Notes under the pieces: model-generated
What the model was told of the DNA's origin: nothing
Database searches by the model: none
Seen by the model: only the letters and a program-made list of their open reading frames with translations
Part shown: positions 26,701 through 36,974 of the stretch, one piece after another
Numbering within the stretch: position 1 is the first letter of the stretch
Layout: each line of letters begins with the position of its first letter
Position numbers and translations under genes: made by a program
Assembly: GCA_000149265.1 (NCBI GenBank)
Contig: CH003302.1
Coordinates: forward strand, 348,894-412,893
DNA: 64,000 nucleotides
Reading direction: 5' to 3'
From: Ciona savignyi
Taxonomy: Eukaryota; Chordata; Ascidiacea; Phlebobranchia; Cionidae

Positions 26701-28285
26701 TTGATCAGTGAGATGGCGCTGGAGAGCTGAATAATTTCTGCGTTTACCAATATAAGATGATATATAGGTTTGCATTTGAAATTTTTTAGTTATTTAAGTT
26801 TTAAAAAACGTATAAATATATGTGTGGTTTTGGTTATTTTAAATAGTTTTAATTACTGTTTTAGTCCCCGATTAGTTTCCATCTATTGTCGTCATGGTTC
26901 GCTTGTTTAGTTTGAAAACAATACATTCGTTTTTCGCTTGTATATTTTGGATTAGGCCATTTTTTGAGCTTATGGAGGGTAAAAACAGATATTTTCTTGA
27001 AGAAGCTGCCCTTTTGTTGGCTGATAGTGATTCTGAAAGCTTTTGTGCTTCATATTCAAGTATTTCTAGCAATGAAGAACCTTTTTGAAGATGTTTTGCA
27101 TCAGTTTTGTTTTCCTGTGGCCATGTGTTTGTGTTTCATTGGGCGAAAGTAAAAAAAAAAAAAAATTGATTTGCGTATTACGACGTCATCCGTCAAGTTG
27201 TGAGGTCATCACAAAAAGAGTAGTACAAAAATGGTTCAAAGATAATCATAAATAACTTTGCTACATACTGTTTTGTTTGTAAATCGACAAAAAAAGATAG
27301 TTTTTGTTGATCTAAATAGAAACACATGACGTCATTGCACAATGCATGACGTCATCAAAATTTTACTAATGTATAACAAAAGAAAATTTATTACTGAACA
27401 ACTTTTCTGTTGATCATATCATGCTTACATCAATAGTTTTTTGTATAGAAGCTTCTAACCTAAGGCAACTTAGCCGAAAAATGACCAAAAAAACAGCCGG
27501 CAGTTAAAGGGTTAAGTTAGTTGTGGAGAGTATTTTGTTAATTTTGTAGAGTTTTTTGTACACTCTATATATGTGTATTTTTCTACCTTGCAAACTATAT
27601 ATAGTTTATGTGCAAACATTGTAGATCTTATTTAAGTTATTATTTAAGCACACAAGGTAGTTTTCTTACACACAATTCCCAACTCACTAGGATAATTACC
27701 AACTACGAGTTCTACCTACTAGTATAGACAATAAAGTAAAGCGATACCACATTTTTACTGTAAATGTCATTTTTTTAACTAGTTAGGTATTAATTGTATT
27801 CATGTATATTCTTATATAGCAATTGTAAGACAAAAACACCAAATTGTGGTATTTGCCCATGTCATTTTTACTTCCCTTTTGTTCCACGTCACTAAAACGT
27901 GTTTGCAGCAATATCGGCGAAAACCATAGATACATATTATCGGTAACGTTTCAATATCAGATAATATTATCGGCAAACCAAATATTTATCGACCTCTAAC
28001 AAACACTTAACAATTATTAACTAGAACAATTACAACCTGGTCAATCACCGGACAATTACCACACTAGTGGGGAAATTATAAAAATTAAAGTGGCCACACT
28101 TAAAGCTAAAAGAAAAATGTCTTGTTAAGTTTCTGCCACTTTTGTGGCCAAAAAGAACAAAATTAATCAACTAACATTTGTGTTAGATGCCATGGGACCA
28201 AGAAATGGCCGAAAATTTCAGTATTGCTGCAAGGGATTTGTTAAAATCTCAAAATTGCATTGGTGATGCAGGCTGGCCAGATGGA
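14787..28285 (+). CDS. Monooxygenase unit 1: exons 1-14
   Basis: Exons: 14787-14945, 15378-15488, 15978-16130, 16387-16480, 16826-17013, 18301-18384, 23249-23356, 24022-24124, 24542-24711, 24917-25012, 25335-25491, 26106-26236, 26492-26594, 28187-28285. Exons 1-4 form the DOMON domain (WKYNDTHITFEV, GIGFSPNGGMIGADIYIGWV). Exon 5 begins the first copper domain (HYNCRI), exon 6 has LHHILLYQC, exon 8 METHYDNP, exon 10 YGILQHSHLAG, and exon 12 TTKEMCMTFIYYYP. All introns are GT-AG and match unit 2 in position. Exon 10 ends TCG|GTAATT in phase 0, whereas exon 11 (acceptor atttAG|C) needs a phase-2 partner. Intron 6 is 4.9 kb because of transposon insertions. Confidence 0.85.
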
Positions 28286-31200
28286 GTAAGTCTATGAGTT
28301 CTGTAAAAACAAATTTGTAATTAATATTATTTCCTTTTTGACTATGCCAAAATCGCAATACTTTCCTTTATACAAGTTCAACTGATTAAATATTATTACG
28401 TTTTAGTTTAAACTTCGGTTAAAAATATATATAAATCTAAAAATTTCTATACATTATTAAAGAAACATCAAAATTTCACGCTTTAAATAATTTATCTTAT
28501 TCAGTTTTCAGAATTATGTTTGTACTTCTCCGCAAAGTTTTAAACTATAAATTGCTAATATTAAGCTTTTTTATTCCTTAAAGTTGACTTATAGAACATT
28601 CGGGATTGAAATCAATGAGACCTTCATCCCACCTGAAGAAAACTGCACCGAACCTACACAGGGTGCGACGAGCGGTGAGATTACCGACAGTTGTGTCATT
28701 GCAACCACTCTACCACCACCCATTACAACCACCATTCCAACACTCGACACCACCACCGAACCACCAGTTGACACCACAACTCAACCCCCATCCTCTGAAC
28801 CAGACCCAACCGAATCATTTCCACACAATATTGTACTTGATATGGAAGGGAAAGTTAAGATATATTGGAAATATAATGACACTCACATCACATTTGAGGT
28901 TGGTTGATGCAACTTGACCTAATTATAAAATGGGTACTTAGTACTACCAATAACTTTTTGATGTATTTATATCAGTTATCAGTTGTAGATATCACCTGAC
29001 ACAAAATTATTAAATTAGCCTGACCAAAACCGCAGCATTTGCTTAATTGCAGCCTTGTGCTTTGTTAAAACATTCCCATCTATGTATTGAATTTAAGACA
29101 AAAGTAAAACAAAACATTTATTTTTTTTCTGGTATTACATCATTAGAATAATGTTTAACCTTTCAGATGCATGGACAAACAAACGGTTGGCTCGGAATAG
29201 GATTTTCTCCTAATGGAGGCATGATAGGAGCTGACATATACATTGGTTGGGTAAAAGATGGAACAGCTTATATCACGGTAAGACAAAGTATAAGAAAAAT
29301 TATAATATTAATTTTTTTCAAAACAAAAGGGGTAATTGAAGTAAGGTATTTGTTTCAAAACATTTCAATATAAAAATTACTCTGTTGTCTTATTTTGGCT
29401 TTATTCTTTTTCCAGGCCATACTATATTTACTGTGATATCCTTAATAAACATATAGTATCTTGAAATGATAATAAATTTGTAAGATAATCTTATTAAAAA
29501 TGATTGACATTATTGCGTTTTTTCACAAATTTTGATTGATTGGCAGGACCGACATGGCCAAGATTCTAACACCTACCCTCCAAAAGATCCAGAACAGAAT
29601 GTTGACCTGTTGGCTGGATTCGAATGTGATGGATGGACCGTCATTAAGTTTCAACGACAGATTCCTGCTTGTGAAGTGGACTTTGACCGAGCGATTACTG
29701 TGAGTTATGTAAAGCATTGATATTCACAATCTTTTTTGAATAACATCACTATTCCTGGCAGCTGTGAAATTGAACTTGTCTTTTACATTACTGCAAGATT
29801 TTTTTCTCTTATTGGTAGATTGTGTCATTTTCTTGTTTATTACCTAAAACACTACCTTAAAACATCATTAAATAAGTTGAACATAAGCTAAACCAATTTT
29901 CCTATTGTATATATGTATACTCTACAATAGCTCTAGTAAGCTAACCCTTATGTGAAAACTAGCATGGCAACAAATGACTGTGTCCTTAACTAGGCCTAAT
30001 TCTTGCATCATGTCCTGTTTTATCAGAATAGGTTTGTGGTATTAAATCAATGCTTGCCAGGTTGAATAGCTATTGGTAAAAGCATTTCGTGCCTGCCATG
30101 TGCATTGCGTAAGGACTATAAAAAGAATGGTTTAAATTTATGTTATATTATTTTTGAACAGGGAGACACAACTAAAGTGATCTACGCTTTCGGAATAACA
30201 GACCCAGAGGGTGATGATATTAAAGCACCTGATGATTATCATGGAACCAACCGAGGTATGGATGGGGTAAATCTGATATCAAACTGTATTTTTAGTTTTA
30301 TTATTATTTCATGACCTAGAATAATTATGTTTATTGGTGGGAGTGGCAAACTTCTTGATCACACAAGAAATCGTGAATAACCTTCCACCAACAAGTAGGA
30401 TGAATGCAGCTACTGCAGTGTGTTTTATTTGGTTAAGATATTACTACATTTTTAATTCTAGCAATTAATCTCTTGATTTAGGATATGTCTATAAAGTGCC
30501 ATGGAAAAGACTGACTAGCCGGCAGCAAGATTTTAGCCCAACCACCTTCTAGCAGACAATCATTGTTCTAATCGACTAAGTTAATCGGAATCGGCTAAGT
30601 TAATGGGAATTATTTTTCTTTATCTTTCAACACACAAACTTTTAGGTTCCAAAAGTGTGATTCTCATCGACATTCCAAATGGAGACGAGTCAATTTTCCC
30701 CGAAGGAGAGACCCACATTACACTGGATCTTAAGGCGGACAACTTTCATCTCCCAGCCGTGCCATCCTACTACAACTGCCGAATGTTCGAGATTCCCACT
30801 GACAGGAAGTACCACCTTGTTATGGTAAGAAAAATATTATAATTGTTCTAAAATAGGGTTAATCAACAAAAGCTAAATACTTTTAATAAAATTAATTATA
30901 ATATTAATATGGTTTTGTACATTAATTTTTTTGTCCAATTCCTTTTCCTTTTTCTATTTATCAGTAAAACAAGAAAGGAACAAACACAAAAAAATAATTA
31001 GTCATAAAATTTCTGCTCCTTGTTAAATGGGTTGAACATTATAAATACTTTTCTACACACTACTAAAACTGGTTTACTGCACACTTTTATTGGAGGTCTT
31101 ACCATATTAATTTTGTTTAAATTTTGTTGTTTGCTATACTTTTACTTCTTACCTTTTCTAGTTATTAGGTTTTGCAACGGAGTGTACCTCTAAATTGTTT

Positions 31201-34200
31201 AAGAATTATTATTTAAAGTGTTTAAATGACTGTTTTCCGCTTTTTTAGCTTTTTTCAACTTTTAAATAATATCTCTTCTCAAGGTAAATTTAAAGAGAAT
31301 ATATTTAACCTTAAATGAGAATTGAACCTAATTTATAACCTAAACTTTTCGGAGATTGCCCTACGCAACCTTTGTCCATACTTACAAAACCAAACTGACT
31401 GTCTAACCTAAACTGCTAGTTAAAGGATTATCACCTCAAAATGTAATTCACTTATTGTAACAGGCAGAGCCAATTCTCCACCCTGGTAATGAGCAACATC
31501 TGCACCACATTGTTGCCTACTTCTGTACTCAGCTAAAAGTGAGTTACTTTTTCTCCAGATCTTTGTCTCACATGGTTTGTTTAACTTATTAAAATTATCA
31601 ATGTTAGACCTGACTAATGTTGTGAACTTTGGCTGGTTAAATTTTTGTTGAATTCTGTACAAAAATTAGTCAGAATGCAAGTTTCACCATATTTTTTCCA
31701 CTATTTTTCTATTTTTATTAATTGCAGGCAACAGAACATGTTGGCGACAGCGCAGAATGCTACAGCCCTAACATGGCGGATTTCGAAGGGTGCACCGAAG
31801 TATTGGCTGCATGGGCTGTAGGAGGGGGGGTTAGTTGACAATTTTTAGAAATATGATAACCATGTTTTTCTCTGTAAATGGGTGTCATCAGTTGGCTTTT
31901 TATTTCATACTTATTCCTCTTCCAACTTCGGAGAAAAACATTAATCTCTAATAATGATTTTCCAGTGCTGATTGTTTTTGCTAGTAAACTTTTTCAATCA
32001 ACATGAAAATGTTGAACTTCATGATTTACAAAATAATAAAAATCTATTTACAGCCAATAGTGTTCCCCAAGCATACAGGCTTAGTGTTTGGAGATACTAG
32101 CTCTTCTAAGTATGTTTTACTGGAAATACATTACGACAATCCAACTAGTAAAGCAGGTGCAGTAAATGATTGTTAACATAATGTTCTGTGTTGAGTCATT
32201 ACTTGGTTAAACTAAAGACATTTGCAAATATACAACACACTGCAATAGCTGTGATAACAAGATGCTGTGCACCAGGTAATCTGATAATGCACCAAGTGAA
32301 AATACTCTTGCATTTTCCCATTTATGGGGATAAAGTATTATTATTTCTCTTGTATTCCTGCCCATGACTAACTACCATTATACCACCCAAATGGTTAAAC
32401 AAAAGCACATTGACACTAAAGTCACACAAATGAAGCTTTATTGCTCACTTCGTGTGTGTAACACCAGTAATGCATATCTCTTGCCTATAACACCGGCAGA
32501 ACACACCTTTTAATGAAAACCTCTTGTTTATAATATCGTTGCTTAGCATTTGCGTTTTACACTGTAACATTGTTGAATGTAACCACCCACTGAATATTTC
32601 TTATATCTTTAAACAATTAAATTACCGAACATTTCTTAAACCAATTATGTTAAAGTACCTAAATTAGAGCAATGACATTAAATTGTACATCACACAGCAA
32701 GCTCTGGTATTATGCTTGAATGCAAAGCAATCTTATGATTTCTGAATGCCTTTTATTATTGGAGCAATGCGTATTAACATAAATATATTCTGGGATATGT
32801 CTCATTAAATCGCAAAATGAATGAAATGAGGGATTAATTATGGCCCTTACCACAGGTTCGATACTGAAAAAAGACTGTGCCAACAACAGATCTAGCACTT
32901 ATTTATCTAAACTTAAATCGAATATGACTACAAATTGTTCATCATAGACAAGCTTTAAATTTTTTTTTCAATCAGGTGTTATTGACTCCTCTGGTCTTCG
33001 ATTGATCTATACACCTGACTTGCGCCTGTATGACAGTGGCACTTTAATTGCGGGACAGAGTACATCGGGTATAATGCATATTATACCCCCAAATGCTCAA
33101 TCCTTTCTAACAACTGCAACATGCACTTCATCATGTCTTTCTGCGGTGAGATGTCCGACCTTAGCCGGAAACTGACTATTTTTTTATACTGTAATATTAT
33201 GTGCATTTACTAAGTGTTTGAAATACTCTAGTTTTGTAATTTTTTTATTCTACATTTTTAATTACATAAACACGCTAACCTTCTTTAATGTAACAAAGAA
33301 GGAAGGAATAATCTTAACTGAAATTAACCTAACCCTAGACTACATTAAAGTCTAACTTTAACATTAGAATATCTGTAGGGAATGAACGCCATCGGGGTTG
33401 ATCAAATTAATGTTTATGGTGTGATGTTGCACAGCCACCTTACTGGTCGTGCTCTAAAGTTGAAGCATATTCGGTAAGCTTAAGCAGACAAATTTGCAAA
33501 AATTATTATTACGAAGATGAAAAATGTAAAAGGTTTGCCCTCATGTAGGATGTTGTAATTGCATCTTAATGCAGGCAGGGATTAACATTCGGGTTTTATA
33601 ATTTATTGTAAAAATGATATAATAATGTTTATCTGTGTGGGTTGAATAACAAAAGGTGATAATATATCATGGGTAATTGGTAGACTACTTTTTGACCATA
33701 GTAGGTAAGCAAAGCTATTTTAGTGTTTGGATATGTTGATGAAATTACTATGCCTCTCAGCTAACTCTATGACACACTACCATATTAGCTTAATGCCAAG
33801 GACAATGTGTTTATTTTAACATTTTATTATTCAGGGACAAGGTTGAGCTTCCGCCTTTGGCCAAAGATGACTTCTACGATTTCAATTACCAAGAAACAAG
33901 AATGATGCCGACAGAGAAAGTGGTTAAAAATGGAGACGCTTTGCAGGCGATTTGCAACTACCATACCAAGGGGAAGTCCAAAGTAACTTTGGTAAGATAT
34001 ATATAAGCTCAATGACAATGTAACCTTTGTGCATTGCTGTTAAGCTTTTTCTCTATCAATTTTTTTTATTAAACCAACAGAATTAGTACATTTTGATGTA
34101 TAATTTTGGTAGTAAATGGTGTAGATTTGGCATTTATTTACTAAAAATTTTTTTAGGTTTAAAAATTCAATCTTGCAGTATTAATTTTTTATTTAAATAG

Positions 34201-36974
34201 TAACTGTTTATCTGATATATTTGTGGTATTTTTACGTATTTTTGAGATAACCTTATAATTTAAATACTGCAAAAAATATTAGATAACAGCATGCGATTTG
34301 TTAACATTGCTTTATAATTTGGCTACAAAAAATTCTGCTGTCATTAAATTTTCGGTAGCTTAGTTTAATTGGTAAGACTGTTGACGGTCCGTCGTCAGCT
34401 AATGGGTTGTGATATTTTAACCCAACACTGGCTAGATCAGCGGTCCTTAAACTTTTTTAAAAAAAATTCGCAATGGTCCCCTAGCAATGTTTTAAATGAC
34501 TCACAATCCTCTCGAAAAATAGGGAAGTAAAACGAAAAAATTAGCAACGTTAAAATTATAAAACAATACATATTAACCCGGATGAATGGCTTAAGGAAAA
34601 ACGAGAAGCCTCTGACCTTGGCATTTTTTAAATGTTTACTCCTACTATAATAGGAGTTGTACTATTTCCTACTGTAGTAGGAGTTCTGCAGTCTCAGATA
34701 GGCTTGTTGGTACTTTTGAGTTGCACTAATGTGACATCAAATAGCTTCTTGTGATGTCATAAATGCCCATGTAGCCTGTAAGCTTTCATGGCAAATTGTG
34801 TTTATTAAGTTGATTGAAAGAAAAGTTGCATGAAAGCTTAATTTTACACATTTTTTTTCTTTATGAGCATCGTTTTAATTTTTTGGAAGGTGATCCGCGG
34901 TCCCAGAAAATTGTCTTGCGGACCCCAGTTTAAAAACCGCTGGGCTAGATGATTGTGTTCTTAATCAAGGCATTAGATTTAAACAGACATTGTCTGAAAT
35001 TAGTAGATTAATAGGTTTAGACTTTAGAAATGTTCTACACACATTTAACTGTAAAAGCTCCCCTAATCTGATGGTGGTTCTGAGTTTATCTGACAATTAC
35101 CTAAATGATACCTCATCCTTTACCAATTTGCAAGGTTATCTGACATTTTCCCTGTGATTCATTTTCTTCTTCATAGAATAAAAACTTAATTTTTATGTCT
35201 TAACTTTTTTAAGAAAAATTGTTCATAACATTTTTATTGATCAAGGGCGGTTTACAAACCACTTCGGAAATGTGCGAGGCATTTATTTACTATTATCCGA
35301 GATTACCAACGTATTTCTGCATCACCTCTCCAGTAATGAACCAAGTCTTCAAGTACTTTGGAATTGATGAAACAGAGTAAGCAATAGATTAAGTTTTTTT
35401 ATATGTGGTATTCATTTTGTTGTGTGAATTGTATCTTAGTGGGTGAGGAGATTTCTCGTAAGAGAATTTCCCATAAAAACACTAGCCTGTGTTGCAACTG
35501 CATTTTTATGTTGTGCAAATTGGGTTGGAAGCTAACTGTCATTCTCCTGTTGTCAAGTTACCTGTAGTGTAAAAAAATGCATAAGCATCAAGCCTTTTTC
35601 ACATGTCCAATGTCAGTTGTTAACTGGTGCGATGGAATTGTTTTCTTTTTTCTTTAGTATGTGAAAAGCACTGCTGACTCAATGTCTTGAGACAAAATTA
35701 AGTCTCATTTTACATAGACTGGATTTGACTCAAGTCAGTCATCAAAATGACTCGTCTACAGTCTGCATTAAAAAATAATAATGATAATGCTCAATGCTTT
35801 TTCCCATTTACCGGGATAAAACAACATTAATATATCTTATCTGTAATATGTGCTCCATACTGATATTACTAAAATCAAACTCTTTACAAACAATTTTAAT
35901 TCGATTCTTTATATGCTTTTTCCCATTTACCGGGATAAAACAACATTAATATATCTTATCTGTAATATGTGCTCCATACTGATATTACTAAAATCAAACT
36001 CTTTACAAACAATTTTAATTCGATTCTTTATAGCTACTCGTGGTCAAATTATAGTATATATGACACCATATATAACGTACATATTGTGAAGCCTGATGAA
36101 CTTGCTGGTGTCAATGTAGCGGACCATATTAATGCTGTGAGTATATTTTATTTTATTTAGTTTTATCGTATTTTCCATTTCCTGCGTTATGATTTGTTTT
36201 ACACATTTAAACTTGGCGGGAATCTACCTCATTCAAATATCGCATCACTATTCTGTCACAAGAAAGGACTATAATATAAATTTCATACATTTATTAACTC
36301 AACACCTTGAAAACAGTTTTTTTTTAATTAAAAACGTTGTTCTTCATAGATTGACTGGACTGAGGCTAAGGTGAAAGATTTTGAAAAAGCTACTCATGAT
36401 ATGTTACACCAACAGTACTGCGCGTCGACCACTGCCCTACCTGACGCAGTAAGACAACGCACTATATAGTTGTAGCTTTGATTATTTAAAGTTGGTGTCA
36501 ATGAAATCTAGTACACCTCGTCGATAGGTAGGGATGTTATAATACGGTAATTGTCAGATTGCCTCGCGCCTACAGTCGGGCTACTGGAGGCGAAGTCTGC
36601 TAAGTTCCTTTCCCCAGGACAAAAACAACTATGCCAGAAGCTGATTTAATCCGCACGTCTGTTATAACACGTGAAAATATACCCAACTTAATGCCACCCA
36701 GGTACCTACGCTGCATATGGAAGTCCAAATTGACGTTCCTTACGCCGACGTGGCTGCAAACTGCTCTGAGCCTCGCACTGGTGCGACATCTGGTGATGAG
36801 CTGGACGTTTGCACGGTAACTACTACACTTCACACGGAAACAACCACCGTCAACATGGCAACAACACCTGCAATGGGCGTGAACGACGAAATGACCACCG
36901 CCGCAGCCACATATGTTCAGAGCTCCATCTTATCAATAATACTATGCATAGCCGCGCTTGTTAATGTGCAGTAA
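14787..36974 (+). CDS. Double-headed DBH/MOXD1-like copper monooxygenase, 29 exons
   Basis: Members of this family (dopamine beta-hydroxylase, MOXD1, PHM) hydroxylate small substrates in the secretory pathway, using ascorbate, O2 and two coppers. The translation starts at ATG 14787 with a signal peptide (MVSFYVLATSLLLLRCAG), passes through two full DOMON + Cu2-monooxygenase N + C units, and stops at 36972-36974. Predicted length is about 1304 residues, twice the usual 600 or so. Copper ligands: unit 1 His249-His250, His325, His408-x-His410, Met483; unit 2 His883-His884, His954, His1037-x-His1039, Met1112. Exons 2-14 and 16-28 match one to one in order and boundary position, with lengths equal or differing by a few bases. 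Exon 15 fuses the units and has no stop or new signal peptide, so one gene is the simplest reading. The C-terminus ends in a hydrophobic tail (SSILSIILCIAALVNVQ), suggesting a GPI or membrane anchor. Oddity: exon 10 is one base longer than its partner exon 24, breaking the frame at the exon 10/11 junction. Substrate is unknown. Confidence 0.85.
17530..17845 (+). repeat. tRNA-derived SINE in intron 5
   Basis: A tRNA-like head (ggtcttacgattcagtg, then a box-B-like ggtgcgaaact) is followed by a body with cttgggcaaggcacttta and ttcccattcacggggata, and a (TATCC)n tail at about 17818-17840. A short direct repeat (caaagt) flanks it at about 17529 and 17841. It is the best-preserved copy of a family seen five times in this window. 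Confidence 0.7.
18673..19432 (+). mobile_element. Non-autonomous hAT-type DNA transposon (intron 6)
   Basis: The ends are inverted: CAGGGGTTCTTAAACTG at the left and AAGTTTAAGAACCACTG at the right. An exact 8-bp duplication GTCTAAAT flanks the element (18665-18672 and 19433-19440). CAGnGGTTCTTAAAC ends with 8-bp duplications are the mark of hAT elements. At 760 bp it has no transposase; the internal 103-codon frame has no recognisable domain. Confidence 0.85.
19553..20288 (+). mobile_element. TIR element (MITE) with short subterminal repeats (intron 6)
   Basis: Terminal inverted repeats TAGGGATGCACAATATAG and CTATATTGTGCATCCCTA bound 736 bp, flanked by a direct repeat ATGTCTG (19546-19552 and 20290-20296). 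Inside the ends, attctaga and attcgaat motifs recur. No coding capacity. The superfamily is probably hAT but is not certain. Confidence 0.75.
20646..23190. repeat. Long inverted repeat (foldback element) containing an assembly gap
   Basis: The left arm (about 20646-21211) and right arm (about 22833-23190) are reverse complements. For example, caatgtacatacacctag and gttacggcagga at the left correspond to ctaggtgtatgtacattg and tcctgccgtaac at the right, and the ctttttgagaccaaattt block returns inverted near 22890. About 1.6 kb of unrelated non-coding DNA lies between. The N run is inside the right arm. It sits in intron 6 of the monooxygenase gene. Confidence 0.75.
22935..23034. other. Assembly gap (100 N)
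   Basis: Exactly 100 Ns, the usual placeholder for unknown length. Matching the flanks to the left arm (22934 pairs with about 21106, 23035 with about 20813) implies that about 290 bp are really missing. Confidence 0.9.
23815..23990 (+). repeat. Degenerate SINE fragment (intron 7)
   Basis: Shares gtggattaatgggtt, cacacagtgcaa and ggtaatctgatgattt with the SINE family and ends in an altered gggacaatgcatggata. The tRNA-like head is missing or unrecognisable. Confidence 0.5.
26628..27511 (+). mobile_element. piggyBac-like element, non-autonomous (intron 13)
   Basis: Ends CCCTTTAACTGCCG and CGGCAGTTAAAGGG are inverted repeats, and the element is flanked on both sides by TTAA (26624-26627 and 27512-27515), the piggyBac target. 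A 64-codon frame at 26894-27088 is acidic and Ser-rich towards its end (ADSDSESF), reminiscent of the N-terminus of piggyBac transposases, but no catalytic region follows. Confidence 0.75.
28584..28898 (+). CDS. Bridging exon 15: unit 1 tail, Thr/Pro linker, unit 2 DOMON start
   Basis: This 315-base exon (105 codons, phase 0 at both ends) opens after CTTAAAG. Its first third, with CTEPTQGATSGEITDSC, matches the start of the final exon of the gene (CSEPRTGATSGDELDVC), that is, the end of a unit. The middle is a mucin-like run of Thr, Pro and Asp/Glu, probably an O-glycosylated spacer. The last 27 codons (FPHNIVLDMEGKVKIYWKYN, then DTHITFE) match exon 1 after its signal peptide (FPHNVILDM...WKYNDTHITFE). 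No Met start, signal peptide or stop separates the parts, so the exon ties both units into one reading frame. Confidence 0.88.
29167..36974 (+). CDS. Monooxygenase unit 2: exons 16-29
   Basis: Exons: 29167-29277, 29547-29699, 30162-30255, 30646-30824, 31464-31538, 31728-31829, 32054-32156, 32976-33145, 33379-33473, 33835-33991, 35246-35376, 36034-36136, 36350-36448, 36702-36974. All junctions are in phase. Key sites are LHHIVAYFC (exon 20), LEIHYDNP (22), YGVMLHSHLTG (24) and TTSEMCEAFIYYYP (26), so the active-site ligands are complete. The final exon carries a Thr-rich stalk and the hydrophobic end of the protein. No AATAAA lies close after the stop. Confidence 0.87.
30570..30607 (+). repeat. 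Two 19-bp tandem repeats before exon 19
   Basis: aatcgactaagttaatcgg is followed directly by aatcggctaagttaatggg, two copies with two differences, about 40 bases upstream of the exon 19 acceptor. Confidence 0.6.
32225..32342 (+). repeat. SINE 3' fragment (intron 22)
   Basis: Contains acaacacactgcaatagct, ccaggtaatctgataatg and ttcccatttatggggataaa, the 3' half of the SINE family. No head is visible. Confidence 0.6.
34358..35150 (+). repeat. SINE split by a hAT insertion (intron 25)
   Basis: The head has a clear tRNA-like box A (gtagcttagtttaattggt) and a box-B-like stretch up to aacccaacactgg. The sequence is then broken by a hAT element and resumes with gattgtgttcttaatcaagg and cccctaatctgatggt. 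The part outside 34438-34942 is the SINE. Confidence 0.65.
34438..34942 (+). mobile_element. Non-autonomous hAT-type element nested in a SINE
   Basis: Inverted ends CAGCGGTCCTTAAACTTT and CCAGTTTAAAAACCGCTG bound 505 bp. An exact 8-bp duplication GGCTAGAT flanks it (34430-34437 and 34943-34950). No open frame of note. Confidence 0.85.
35794..36031 (+). repeat. Exact 119-bp tandem duplication next to the exon 27 acceptor
   Basis: Positions 35794-35912 repeat as 35913-36031 without a visible difference. The unit starts in a SINE tail (ttcccatttaccgggataaa) and ends in the pyrimidine-rich run before the exon 27 splice site. Only the second copy continues into AG|CTACTC. Confidence 0.92.

Noticed and set aside
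14787..36974. Two separate adjacent monooxygenase genes
   Set aside because: Exon 15 fuses the tail of one unit and the DOMON start of the next in one uninterrupted frame, and no signal-peptide exon was seen before unit 2.
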